64,000 nt of DNA from Rheum nobile (GCA_027886185.1 WOAB01000606.1:1550001-1614000), one strand, 5' to 3'. Counted from the stretch's first letter, positions 45,831-58,240 are shown. The notes: generated by a model not told the origin, from the letters alone. Numbers and translations: made by a program.

Positions 45831-46985
45831 TGAAATGTGCATTAGAATTATATTGATTTGTGCACTACTATTTTATTTAAATCATGTGCATGTGTGTGTA
45901 AGATTGGGCATTTTTCTTGAAAATGTATGGGTTCATAATGGATTTTCTTTAAAATGGTCATGTAATTTGCACATGTTTCATTCAATATGGTATTTCTATA
46001 GAAATAGAAGCTAAAACATACAAGAGTGATTGTAATTTAAGATGAGACCAAATATGTAAGAGTATGTGGTGCATAAACACATGACGTGTAGTTAGTGTAC
46101 AAAAGTATAGTAATGTGGTGCATAAAATGTAGTAATGTGGTGCTAAGTAACAATAAAAAGTAATGCACACTAAATAGCTAGAAACAATAGTAAATACACA
46201 AAATGTAGTAATGTGGTGCACAACACATATAATAAAGTGTGGTGCACAACAGTTAACTTATGTGGTGATCAATTTATACTTATGTGGTGCACAAAAAATA
46301 GTAGAATAATGTAGTTCACAATTGCTACTAATGGGGTGAACAAACAAAGTGCAGCTAGTGGACAAATATATAGTAATGTGGTGTAGAACTTATAATAATA
46401 TGGTGAACAAACAAAGTGAAGTTGGTGCACAAAAATATAGTAATGTGGTGAACAAACAAATTAAATGTGATGACCAAACATAGTGTCACTAATGAACAAA
46501 TATATAGCAATGTGGTGCACAATATATAACAATATGGTGAACAAACAAAGTGAAGTTGATGCATAAAAATACAACAATATGGTGAGCAAGCAAACTGAAA
46601 ATGGTGAACAAATAAAGTGCAAACGGTGAACAAAGATATAGCAATGTAGTGCACAACTTCTAATAATATGGTGAACAAACAAAGTGAAGTTGGTGCACAT
46701 TTATTTTTAACATGGTACACATCCAAAAGCGGTGTAGAATTATATGTAGCTCGAGTGCACTAACCGGTCAAGAGTTGGTCAACGGTTGGTCAACACCGGT
46801 CAATTGTGGTCAACGACAAAAACCGACGGGTCAATGTGGAGATCATTTGTGCACCAATATAGTGCACAATTGTGCTCTTAATATTTTTGTGCACCGGATT
46901 GCAAATGCAATGTGCACCATGTTTCTTATGCACCGCATTACATATAATTGTGCACCTTCATTCACATTTTAATGATCGTTTGCAC
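45831..46985. repeat. Degenerate GTGCAC / AATGTGGTGCAC repeat field
   Basis: Phrases such as TAGTAATGTGGTGCAC, GGTGAACAAACAAAGTGAAG and GTTGGTGCACAAAAATATAG recur dozens of times with irregular spacing of about 30-90 bp. After 46850 the motif appears in the other orientation (TTGTGCACC). The minus-strand ORFs here are translations of the repeat. The class of the parent element is not clear. Confidence 0.7.
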
Positions 46986-46995
46986 CAAACTCACT

Positions 46996-46996
46996 T

Positions 46997-47055
<59 letters not shown>
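46996..47055. repeat. (CA)n(TA)n microsatellite
   Basis: About 14 CA units are followed by about 15 TA units, just left of the outer CACTA element. Confidence 0.95.
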
Positions 47056-47059
<4 letters not shown>

Positions 47060-47074
47060 TCCTCTAGCATATAT

Positions 47075-48898
47075 CACTAGTACAAAACGGAGCTTCCCCT
47101 ACGGACACAGTTACCACGATTCTGTATTTTTTCATAGTAATTTTGTTGTCATGGCTAAATTACTACGATTCTTTGAACAACTGTGGTTTTTATGTATCTA
47201 TTTTACTACGGTTGTGGAAGAATTGTGGTAAAAACCCTAAAATACCACAGTTTAGTGTTTTTTCGTAGTAATTTTGTTGTCATGGTTAAATTACTATGGT
47301 TCTGCGAACAACCGTGGTTCTTATGCATCTTTTTTTAGGCGAGTAAATACCACGGTGCTCTTTGAACCGAGGTAAAATAACATTAGTTTACCACGGTTTG
47401 TGTTATTTGTGTTACCGTGATTAAATTACCGCGGTTATGGTTACAACCGTGGTGTTTAGGCGCGTATTTACCTTGGTTGTCTTTGAACCGAGGTAAAATA
47501 ATAACTAAATTTAGCACGGTTCGTTGTGTTAGCATGGATAAATTATCACGGTCTTGGTTACAACCGTGGTGTTTAGGCGCATAATTACCACGATTCTCTT
47601 TGAACCGAGGTAAAATAACAGCCGGTTCCTAATAATTAACCCTATCGTCACACTCACAGGGACCGCAACTCTACGCCTCTCCTTTTCGACATTTTAGTCC
47701 CCACCACCAATTGAAGACCCTCATCGGTTCTTTGTTGTCTCATCACTCTCCGATTTGCGGTTAGGAGTGGTGAGGGTCTCACCACCATAGTCGTCCCTTT
47801 CTTTCACATGCCCTCGCCTACAATTGGAGCCTCTCACCGACCCCTTGCTCTTTCAATCTCACTACAGCCGATGATTAGGAGCAGTCTTTCACTCTTTGAC
47901 CAGTCTAATGCTGATCTTGGTCTCTCACCCTTAGTTCTGTCTTTGTGTTTCTCTGATAAGTGCTTTGCTGTGATATGATAGACTCATAGAATATTTAGAT
48001 AGATCTGGTTACAATTTTGTTTGCCTGATAACCCTTTCCCATATATCATATGATTTCGGTCGGCCGTGGTGGATAGAAATTAGATCGATCGATCAGTACA
48101 TTTTTTGCTTCCAAAAGCTCTCATTTTTTTGCTCTCAAGCCCTAGATTGCGCGTCTCTAAAGCTCTCGTTTTCTGCTTCCAAAAGCTCCCCATCGTTCAC
48201 TAGAGCTCGTCGTTCCGCGACCGTGGTCAGCGATTTGGGTTGGCATCAGGTCGATCAAGTTCATGCAGCGCGCTTAGGTTGGTAATTCTCTTTCCAGGAT
48301 TCAATTTTGTTGCCCGTCTCCATCAATTTTGGTTCTTCAGGCTTGAGTTTAAACACATTACAGAAGCCCTAATCTCATTAGCTCTTAGAAAATCCCCTAA
48401 CTGATGTGTTTTCTATGAGTTTAATCTTGACGTTCTACGGACCGTAGATTTAATCTAATCTGAAAATTATAGAAGCCCTAACTTGCATCAATTTAATCTG
48501 ATTTGGAAACTAATGTGTTTTCTGATGTGTTTTCAGTGAACAGTGATTTACTTTGTTATGTGTTTGTTGTGTTTGTTATATGATTTGATTAGTTTGGTTG
48601 TGCAAGCTTGAGTTTAACAAATTGCAAAGCCCTAATCTCATTAGCTCTCATTCCAGTACTCTACTTTGTTATGTCTTTGTTGTGTTTGTTGTATGATTTA
48701 CAAGTTGCCATTTGTGAAACGGTGACATTGGGAACTTTGAAGAACTTGAATTATGTCCTTTAGTCCGACATCCTCTCATTGAGCACTATTTTTTGTCAAA
48801 AATATGACTGAAGTATATGTTTTGCTGGCATGAAATTTGTTTCAAGTTTTGATTTTCAATAACCTTATGCAGGCAGTTTTAATTGGTTGGGTTCACTC
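47075..48898 (+). other. 5' subterminal repeats and leader of the outer CACTA
   Basis: 47075-47640 has TACCACGGTT/AACCGAGGTAAAAT repeats. From 47640 to 48898 lies non-coding DNA with plant-leader character (AGCCCTAGATTGCGCGTCTC, AAAGCTCTCG). It also has a ~50-bp direct repeat (GCTTGAGTTTAA...CCCTAATCTCATTAGCTCT at about 48346 and 48605). Part of it is probably the captured gene's 5' leader and first intron. Confidence 0.5.
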
Positions 48899-50020
48899 AT
48901 GGGAGGGGGAAATTCAAAGATTGAGAGAAGGCCTACTCTAACCAAAAAGAGGTTATAGCGCAAGTTTTCAAGAATAGCTGATAACTACACTTGTTTGCAA
49001 GACGTAAGATCCAATAACATTATTGCTCTTATTTTGATATAATCAATAGAATCAGTTTAGACTGTAATAGCTTGCTTAGAAAGTTCAAGATCCCAAATCG
49101 GGTTTTGCAGGTTATTGCTGCCCTTGCAAGGGTAGGTTTGGAATCATCAAATCTCATAGTTGGCATTGACTTCACAATGAGCAATGATTGGGCATGTTCA
49201 TCTATTTCATCACAATGTACAAAGTGAAAGTTTTCTTAGTTGCATACCGTATGAAACTCAACTTGTTGTTATATACTATATTCAGGTAGAAAGTCATTCC
49301 ACAACCGTAGCTTGGATCACCTTGGAAACGATTTCAATCCCTATGAGCAAGCAATATCTGTTATTGGGAAGACCTTATCAGCATTTGATGAGGATAACTT
49401 AATTTTGTGCTTTGGATTTGGAGATGGTAGGTTAATTGGGGCTTGCTAGTGGATTGTTTTGTTTTATACATGTGTGTCAATGTTATTTTGATCAATTTAT
49501 AAGACTATGTAGTCTTTGCAAAATACAACATCAACCCATGACCAAAAAGCTTTCAGTTTCTATGACGGTGAGAGGTACTGTAATGGATTTGAAGAGGTTT
49601 TGACACGATACAAGGAGTTAGTTCTCGTCTTCGACTTGCAAGTGGGTGTATTGAATTTTTGTACCCATTAAAATCAAGAACAAAATATTAGCAGTTGAGG
49701 AGAATGTGGTTTCATTTTTTTTTGCCACATGTCCAACATCATTTGCCCTTGTTATTGAAACGGCTATGACGATTGTTGAGGAAAGTGGTGGTCAATACCA
49801 TGTTTTGCTGATTACTGCTGATGGCCATGTAATTCACATTTTACTCTGCAAAGTTTGAAGTCAAGTAAATGGATAATATTGCTGCATGAGCCATAACTAA
49901 CATGTCTAGAATGACTTCTCTCTATCCTGGTGCATCAAGTTACTAAAAGTACTAATACTCAACAAGGGAAGCTCAGCCCACAAGAGAAAAAGACAATTGA
50001 TGCCATTGTGAGAGCGATGT
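48899..50020 (+). pseudogene. Captured 5' part of an RGLG-type E3 ubiquitin ligase gene
   Basis: Six exon-like blocks are separated by introns: 48899-49003 (MGGGNSKIERRPTLTKKR, then KFSRIADNYTCLQD), from 49111 (VIAALARVGLESSNLIVGID, FTMSNDW), 49286-49426 (SLDHLGNDFNPYEQAISVIG to CFGFGD), about 49526-49640 (STHDQKAFSFYDGERYCNGF), about 49731-49828 (TSFALVIETAMTIVEESGGQ) and about 49937-50020 (KLSPQEKKTIDAIVRAM). This matches the N-terminal part and copine/VWA domain of plant RGLG RING ligases, including a MIDAS-like DFTxSN. The later exons and RING finger are absent. TAG at 48956-48958 and damaged splice sites make it a pseudogene. Retained introns show capture from genomic DNA. Confidence 0.85.
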
Positions 50021-51017
50021 ACTCTTATATTCATCAACGTATATTCTATATACTAGTATTACTTTTTTCTGGTTCTCTCCCTCTGCTTTTCTGTGTGACT
50101 TGTCTATCATTATCTAATGCAAGACACACTTGTGATGAATAGTTGAGGTCTCTTGCAATAGCATGCTGAATTGGACTGCAAAGATATGATTCTTTAACAC
50201 TCAATATTTGTAACTACATTGAAAAGTAAAGATATGATTCTTCTGAAAATCATGTCAAACATAAGTGATGTCTTATTGATGTAAAATGCACGACTTAAAA
50301 AAATGTGTGTTTCCAAAACATTACAACACAAACATAACTGTTTTGAGAGATGATTTTAGGCTTCTGTTGTACATGTGCAAGAACTTTTCATCTATTACTG
50401 GATCAATAGAGGGATTGTGAAACTTATGCTTCCTTCTCATTATATGAAGATAGGATATGTGCGTGGTAAATTTTCTCTTACCACACTGGGGAGGAATGGT
50501 CAATTACTTGGACATCTAAAATCACTAATTGTGATGCTGAAGATGTAGACTAATTATTTGAAAACTAACATTAATGTTTTCTGTTAACTGTTAAGAAATA
50601 AAACTTTAAGTTTCTACATTTCTTTGTCCAATTTAAAAACAAGAAGGTTGTCCATTTTCTTTATTGTTGTGGAACATATAATAAGTTGAACTACTTGGTC
50701 TTTCTGTTGATGTTGTGCTATATGTCGAATTGAAGAAATCTTTAGAGAGGGTCACACACTTCATGACGGAAGAGTTTAGCACTTTCAAAAGGGGCAAGGG
50801 CTACCTTTATGATTATTTTTTCTCAGTACACGTAGATGTAGAGAGAGTAGACAATGTTTGAATGTCATGGAAGCTTAGATTGGTTTCACAACTAAATTTC
50901 TTGTGCAACATTACAGTGAGCTGCCACATGTTAAGTGTGTCACAATCAACACACATGCAATCGAACCACATGTTTATTATTCTTGAGTTGGCTTTGAATT
51001 TCATCTCTTATTAGAAT
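50021..51017 (+). other. Unassigned interior of the outer CACTA
   Basis: About 1 kb without recognisable exons. The right breakpoint of the captured gene must lie here. No further ligase sequence (such as the segment with GVGDGPW) was found. Confidence 0.4.
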
Positions 51018-51260
51018 GAATCTTTTAAAGTTGTGGTTTTCTTCTAGGCCCTTGTGGTGTTCTTGGAGAGGTATATGTTAAACTATTATTTGCACGCTAG
51101 TATTCATATTTAATTGGATTTTAATCGAAGTAAAATATATACTTTTGACATGCGCAATGCTATCCAGAACCGATTGGGTCGAAGCCACTGTCAAAGGACA
51201 AAATAGATGAGGTTCGAGATCAATGAATTACTTTTGTGCAAAGGTTCATCTTTTAATTGG
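51018..51260 (+). pseudogene. Remnant of the Ulp1-like gene 3' end in the outer CACTA
   Basis: It matches the last two exons of the inner element's protease gene in opposite orientation: a stub ending GTTCTTGGAGAG before an intron with GTATATGTTAAAC. Then follows a last exon with LSKDKIDEVRDQ and a stop. The catalytic exons are gone. It indicates that the captured gene replaced most of the original one. Confidence 0.65.
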
Positions 51261-52780
51261 TCATATTATGCAAATGATATTATTATGAAACATTAATTAG
51301 TTTACAGGATATTAGTGATTTGTTCATTACTGACTTTGAACTGATGACCAAGCTAGGTACGTTTTTACATGATCGATGTTGTGAACGATATTTGATTATA
51401 TTTGGATGGTTGTCGGATGTTCATTGGAATTGTTTATCGTAGGTAAATGATATAAAATTCGATTAGATTTATATATTCATAATATTGTTTATAATAGTGA
51501 CCTAATAAATGGGATATACAATATAATTACGGTTGTAACAAATTAACAACGATGACATTTTACTACGGTTGTAAACATTTTACTACGGGTGAATCATTCC
51601 TTTTTACTACGGTTTAAACAAATATACTACGTGTACTTTTAACATGGTTCATTTCTTGTTACTACGGTTGAAACAATTTAATTACATGTAGAATTATCAC
51701 AGTTGCTTTGGTTGAAACAACTTTACGACATGTCCAATTACCATAGTTGTCACTATTCACTAGTACAAAATGACAAGTTTACTACGGTTCTAAATGCATA
51801 TATTACTACGGTTGTAAACCGTAGTTAATGTGGCCGTTATAAACTTGTTTACTACGGTTACAGATTTACTACGGTTACCATTTTACTACGGTTCCCGAAC
51901 CATAGTAAATTGTCAACCGTAGTAAATATAACATGGTCGTCGTTTAACCACGGTTGTTATTTTACTTCGGTTGTTATGCATTTACTACGGTTATCAATTA
52001 ACTACGGTTCTCGAACCATAGTAAATAGGTAACCGTAGTTAATTGGTAATCGTAGTAAATGCGTAACAACCGTAGTAATGTAACATGTCGTAAAGTTGTT
52101 TCAACCAAAGTAACCGTGATAATTTTACATGTAGTTAAATTGTTTCAACCGTAGTAAAATGCAATGAACCGTGTTAAATGTGCACGTAGTATATTTGTTT
52201 CAACTGTAGTAAAAAAGATTGATTCACCCGTAGTAAAATGTTTACAACCGTAGTAAAATGTCATCGTCGTTAATTTGTTACAATCGTAGTTATATTGTAT
52301 ATCCCATTTATTGGATTACCATTATAAACAATACGATGGATATATAAATCTGATTGAATTTTATATCATTTACCTAGGACAAACAATTCCAATGAACATC
52401 CAACAACCATCCAAATATAATCAAACATCGTTCACAATACCGATCATGTAACAACGTACCTAGCTTGGTCATCAGTTCACAATACCGATCATGTAACAAC
52501 GTACCTAGCTTGGTCATCAATTCAAAATCCGTAATGAACAAATCACTAATATCATGTAAACTAAATAATATTTCCTAATAATACCACTTGCATAATTTGA
52601 CCAATCAAAAGATGAATCTTTGTACAAAAGTAATCCATTGATCTCGAACCTCATCTATCTTGTCCTTTGACAGTGGCTTCGACCCAATCGATTCTGGATA
52701 ACACTGCGCATATCAAAAGTATATATTTTACTTTGATTAAAATCAATTAGATATAAATCCTAGCGTGCAAATATTAGTTT
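51060..52780. repeat. Large inverted repeat at the CACTA-in-CACTA junction
   Basis: 51060-51756 and about 52080-52780 are inverted, diverged copies of the same family 3' region, separated by about 320 bp of terminal repeats. The arms arise because the inner element inserted in reverse orientation near the outer element's 3' end. The right arm has its own ~60-bp tandem duplication (52429-52520, CAATACCGATCATGTAACAA). Confidence 0.85.
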
Positions 52781-55562
52781 AACATATACCTCTGCAGGAG
52801 TAGAGTCTTGTTCTATTCTCATAATATCTAATATATACCAAAGAACATAATATCCACAATCTGTATTATTTGGCTGACTAGGACACTGCAAAAGTAAATG
52901 AAAAGTACAATTAAATTTCTTCCCAATGATATGTAAATATCATGCATGTCTACTCCTAAACATTCATGTGAATAAACCATCATGTACATACATATAATAC
53001 AACTAACCTTTACTTCAATCCACTTTATATGCTTCTTAGGTTTGTTCAAATTCCTTTGTGCAATCCATATTTTCATAGCCCTATTTACAAACAAGTGAAT
53101 TTGTCACAATGTCATTCAGAACTATAATATTTTGAAAGTAATAAACAAATCCTTACATACATTTCAATTACATTCTTGATGTCATTCCTTACTTTTAATC
53201 CAAGGGGATCAAGCCAATATACTATTTCCTTGAAAGGATGAACAACACATAACATCCAATGTCTCCTATATATAGTAGTAAACAAAGTTAAATATGTTAT
53301 TTTTTCATCTGGAATAATATTTCAAATAGAAAGAAAATAATGTTCAACTTACTTGGCATTATATGGAGCAAAAAACATATGGGTTTTCTTAGCATTTTTC
53401 ATTGCATCTGCAATATAGCGCGCTCGCTCTGTTGCTCTCTCTTCTGCGAGTATATGTCGCTCTTTTTTTCGATCTTCCTTAAATCCTATTGGAACTTCAA
53501 CGATTTTATGTGGACACAAATGCCCAAACCTAGCTGAAATATTCTTGTTATCTTGAAGAAAAATGTCTATCAAATACCTGCAAGGATTAAGATGATCCAC
53601 AAAATTAGCAAAGAGTGTAGGGGATATGACTCTACTATTATAAGAAAAAGTAAGAGAGAACTTATCTCATTCAAATATATATAAACAGATAGTACCTCAG
53701 CGGAAGCAACCAATTTAGTGCACAGTAACATCAACAAGCCTAAGTATAATGGAAAAAAATCTGTCATTACATAAAACATATATATATTAATGATATAAAT
53801 AACATACCCGAAATACACAGATATGTGGGTGGCTTGAATTTCTTCTTGAAATATCCATTGAAATATCTCTTCCTTAGTAATCCACAATTGACCCTCATAA
53901 CTCAATTCTTTCGGAATCGGAATTAAGAGTGTAGCTTCCATGTTCCGAGCAATTTTATACATCATCTGTATAGTCGGTGAAGATGTTTTCAGTTTAGAAT
54001 CTTGTTCTGCAGTCATCACCAGCTCATTCGGCACCTTCCTTGGTTGACCCTTGTTGATAGTGTTAGATGACTCTGAATGAGTGTCAATATCTAAGTCATC
54101 CCTCTTTCTCTTTTTATTTTTTCCACTTGTAATCTGCAGCACATTCAACATTAACAAAGAATATCAAAATTTTATTAGCAATTAACAAAGAGTTCATGCA
54201 TTTAGAATATTGTACTTTTTACCTTCTCTAAGAAAATGAGATTTTTTGGCCATTCAACAAAAGAGTTCACTACATCAAATACAACACAAGCTTCGTCTGT
54301 GGGAAATAGCAAAGGGGCTTCTGGCATCTTAGCCTCAATGACTTCAACTTTCAAGTTTCCATGTTGTAATGGCTTGTTATGAATCATCACAGTCTTAGTG
54401 TCATAAGTGTAAAATACTTTTCCTGTAGCCACAATTGGATGACCAGGTTCTTCTGAATCCAACAAACATTCAGTCCAACCCTATATATTGTCAACCTCAA
54501 AATAATCAGACAAAGAGTCATTTTAAATCCTACATTATTTTTCTAGATAAAACACAAATCAAAATTGAGGAATTTACCTCTGGAAAATCCATATCTTGAA
54601 CACTTTCATTTTCACTTGGAATTTTACCCTCTCCATGATGTGGGTAATTGTCCTTTCTTTTCACTTTTGGGTCTAGGCGTAATGTTTTACTGATTATAAG
54701 ACAGGAAGGAAATAATTAGCTTCTCAAGGGAAACCCTAAGACCTACTAAACAGAGAAAACGCCTCATAGAAATTTGGAAAGAGAACAAAATAACAAGATA
54801 CGGAGATTAGCACCAGAAGTCACGGCCCTAAGTAATGAACTAATGATATATCGGATGCAGCATAGAGCATTAAAACAGGTTATCACTAACATGCTGGCTT
54901 TAAAACAAAGTTAACCAACATGAAGACGAGCCTACAAGCAAACAATAAAACCATCACACAAGAAAAAATTAAACTTGCATCACTGAATTCAGTACGAAAA
55001 TTGCCACCTTCATTAGCAATTCAACATGGTCTGATATGCACCCTTCCCCTCCCACACACACAGAAGCAACATCAATGGTATTGGCTTAACAAGTTGACCT
55101 ATATTAGACTCAAGTGTAGCGGAAAAGGGCATTACAATGTCTTAAATCAGACAAAATGCATTATAGAATAGAGTAGTTAAGCCCTGAAATCTGACATAGG
55201 CTCTTCTTGTTGGCACTGAAATTACCGCTAATTAAGAAAGCCTCGAATTACTTGGCAGAAGGTATGCACATGCAGCTAGATGAAACACCAAACAGAGGCA
55301 TGAATGAAACACCACAAACAGAGGCATGAAAGAGAATCACCAACCTAGGCTTGCTGCGAACTTGATCGAACTGCTTCACTTCCAAATCGCTGACCACGGC
55401 CGCGACGACTTGCTCTGGTGAACGAGGAGATGCGCGGCGACCTGCTCCGGTGAATGAGGAGACGCGCGACGACCTGCTCTGGTGAACGATGGAGACGCGC
55501 GGCGACTGCTCTGGTGAACGATGGAGACCGCAATGACTATGGCTTGGAATTGAGGCAGCCAA
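52605..55562 (-). CDS. Multi-exon gene: DUF8039-like region plus Ulp1-type protease
   Basis: Splice-consistent minus-strand exons: about 55562-55332 (first exon, start uncertain), 54689-54579, 54480-54223 (CLLDSEEPGHPIVATGKVFY...VVNSFVEWPKNLIFLEK, DUF8039-like), 54133-53808, about 53742-53700, 53577-53353, 53265-53161 (RHWMLCVVHPFKEIVYWLDP), 53080-53008, 52885-52790 (CPSQPNNTDCGYYVLWYI) and 52703-52605. The Ulp1/C48 catalytic set is visible: His in RHW, Asp in WLDP, Gln and Cys in SQPNNTDCG. Introns have GT/AG ends and the frame appears open throughout the later exons. Ulp1-like proteases cut SUMO-type conjugates; such genes are common passengers of plant transposons. No ATG was found for exon 1. 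Confidence 0.7.
55405..55540 (-). repeat. About 32-bp tandem repeats in the presumed first exon
   Basis: Four imperfect units share TGCTCTGGTGAACGA and GGAGACGCGCGGCGACC. They encode repeated Ser/Arg-rich peptide (such as HRSPEQ) in the first exon of the protease-type gene. Confidence 0.75.
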
Positions 55563-57006
55563 GTACCTGTGATCGATCGAGTTTGTGTACGTGGGCCTGA
55601 TTAATTTTGCAAAATTATACTATATATACTTCAAGTTTTTCCCGCGAATAAAAGTTACAATATTACTACGGTTGATAAGAACCATAGTAAATATGTTCAT
55701 TCCTTTCCTAATAAAAAAATATGTTAATTAATTCCTTTTCTAATAAAAAATGTGTTAATTAAAGAAATATACAAATTTGATATAAATAATTACACTATGA
55801 TAATATATATTGTCAATTTGATTAAAAACAACGGATTGTAGTTTTAAAGCATATATTTTACTACGGTTGTGTTAGACCTGTAGTAATATTGCTCAGGTAA
55901 CTCATTTACTACACATAAAAAAATTTACTACGGTTGTTCCAAAACCGTGCTAAAAAAGCAGCATAAATACAATAGACCGTAGTTTTTAAGCATATGTTTT
56001 ATTACGGTTGTGTTTGACCTGTAGTAATATTGCTCAGGTAACTCATCTACTACACATAAAAAATTAACCGTGGTTTTGTCAAATCTTTTACTATGGTTGT
56101 TCCAAACCGTGCTAAAAAATCAGCATAAATGGAACAGACCGTAGTTTTTAAGCCTCTGTTTTACTACGGTTCTAGAATAACCGTAGTTTTTAAGTCTCTG
56201 TTTTACTACAGTTCTAACATAACCGTGGTAATATTGCTCATATAACTCATTTACAACATAAAATAGATAGTCCGTAGTAATTTAACAGATGTTTTACTAT
56301 GGTTCTAGTATAACCGTAGTTAAAATGCCGTCTAAAAACTACGGTTGTACTGGCAACCGTGGTAATTTAACCCTGATAACAAATTTACTACGAAAAACAC
56401 GAAACCGTAGTAATTTTAACAGATGTTTTACTACGGTTCTATTAGAACCGTAGTTAAAAGGACATCTAAAAACTACGGTTGCCAGTACAACCGTGGTAAT
56501 TTAACCCTAATAACAAATTTACTACGAAAAAACACGGAACCGTAGTAATTTTAACAGATGTTTACTACGGTTCGAGTAGAACCGTAGTTAAAAGGATGTC
56601 TAAAAACTACAGTTGCCAATACAACCGTGGTAATTTAACCCTGATAACAAATTTACTACGAAAAAACACGGAATCGTAGTAAATGTGTCCGTAGGGAAAG
56701 CCCTTTTTTGTACTAGTGATTACTACGGGTCTTAAAGGGAATGAAAACTGTGCTTTTTTACTACGATTACATATTTATTACGGTTCTGCAACCATAGTAA
56801 ATATGTAACCGTAGTAATATACAACTGTAGTAAAACAACGACCGTGGTTAAACGACCATAGTAAATATGTAACCATAATAAATATATAACCGTAGTAAAT
56901 ATGTAACCATAGTAAACAATTTTATGACGGCCACTTTTACTACGGTTTACAACCATAGTAATATATGCTTTTGGAATCATAGTAAACTTGTCATTTTGTA
57001 CTAGTA

Positions 57007-58117
57007 TATATCACTTACTCATATGAGTATCGTACATGTTGTAGGTATTGAAGATTTGGTTAATGATGTGAGTTACATTGATTAATTTGATACACTGAAA
57101 TTAAATTGGTGTAAGTTAAGTCATAAGCAAATTCCCAAGTGCACAATTATGCATCCAATTTTGGAAATGTGGGTTAAAAATAACGAGACAAATAATTTTT
57201 TCAATTTGTGTAGGAAGAGCAACCGAGAATAGGGATCCACCACTCCAGTTACATGGCCAAAAAAATAAATAGGTATATTAAATGACTCTTATAGAATACA
57301 CTGGTATTTAAAAAAACATTAAAAATAAATAGATATATAAAATGTGTTTCGGTAGACGAATTGATATTCTATGTTATTTGAAATTAAAATAGTCCGATTT
57401 ACAATTTTTTAAACCAATTTAAAATAATAAACCAACTAAATAATTAATAAAAACAAACCCACCGTGACTTAAACCCAATTTCTCCATTCGCAATGAGTAA
57501 CCCTCCACCCTACATCTTTCTTCATCTTTATTATACCCAATATATTAAAGGAGACAATTTATATTTTCAAAAAGAATAGAACGTTAAAATTCAATAGAGT
57601 AAACTAGAATTATTCACTCTTGTCACTTATTCAACCTTAACATTAAAAAATAATGGCAAATCATTGCAAGTGATATAAGTAATACGTTTACTAATATTTG
57701 AAGTTTTATATATTTGACTTCTCGTATGTTAGAACAGTTTCCTCTGATTTTAATTGATAAATATCATTAGATAAATAAAGGAAGAGAGAGTTAACAAAGG
57801 AACATAGACGATGAGCGCGGGAATGAAGGAACTGAAATTGCGCGCTATCTGTGTTGTGGAGTGAAGGAATAATGTTGTGAACGAAGTGAAAATGAAGAGA
57901 TAAGGCGCTAGGAATTCGTTAGAAGATTAGTCAAATATGGAAAGTGAATATTCATTATGACTTGAGCTCCAAGGCATAATTAGATAAAGTTTGACCAAGT
58001 CTTGATTATGAAAACAAATAAAAGAGTCTTGTATTTATGGTAATGTGATTAGATAGATATAAGATCTTTAGTTGGCATCTGTTGGCCGACTTGAAAATAG
58101 AATATATGTTCAACATA
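57007..58117. other. AT-rich non-coding DNA
   Basis: No gene or repeat family is recognised between the CACTA nest and the hAT element. Confidence 0.4.
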
Positions 58118-58240
58118 TCCTAGACCAGTGAAGTAAAAGGCGCGCCCTAGGCGCGCTTGGCCAAGGCCAGCGCCCACCTAGGGTGAGGCGCAGCCTGAGT
58201 GGTTGGGCGCCCCTCAAGCGCCAAGGCGCGCGCGCCTCTT

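Larger units (their letters stand above)
51759..56718 (-). mobile_element. Inner CACTA element of the same family
   Basis: Its 5' end is at 56718 (CACTAGTACAAAAAAGGGC on the minus strand, close to the outer 5' end). Its 3' end is at 51759 (CACTAGTACAAAATGACAAG on the plus strand, matching the outer 3' end). TSD is ATT (51756-51758 and 56719-56721). Dense TTACTACGGTT-type repeats fill 51760-52300 and 55650-56718. It encodes a protease-type gene on the minus strand and no recognisable CACTA transposase, so it is probably non-autonomous. Confidence 0.85.
47075..57006 (+). mobile_element. Outer CACTA element with captured gene
   Basis: The left end is CACTAGTACAAAACGG. The right end, read inward, is TACTAGTACAAAATGACAAG (last base of the terminus changed). 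TSD is TAT on both sides (47072-47074 and 57007-57009). Subterminal regions are full of TACTACGGTT/AACCGTGGTA-type repeats, the usual transposase-binding repeats of plant CACTA elements. The inner element occupies 51759-56718, so the outer one measures about 5.0 kb without it. It carries gene-derived exons and only remnants of the family's own protease gene. Confidence 0.82.

Noticed and set aside
46355..46726. Long minus-strand ORFs rich in Cys, His and Phe
   Set aside because: They are translations of the GTGCAC repeat field, with no domain and no start context.
49184..49402. 72-codon ORF inside the captured ligase region
   Set aside because: Runs across an intron in a frame different from the conserved exon frame.
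47075..56718. Reading the CACTA region as one element 47075-56718 overlapping another 51759-57006
   Set aside because: Partial overlap is not possible for simple insertions, and the TSDs do not match in that pairing (TAT with ATT); the nested pairing fits both.
56732..56980. Minus-strand ORF rich in Tyr and Thr
   Set aside because: Translation of TACTACGGTT-type subterminal repeats.
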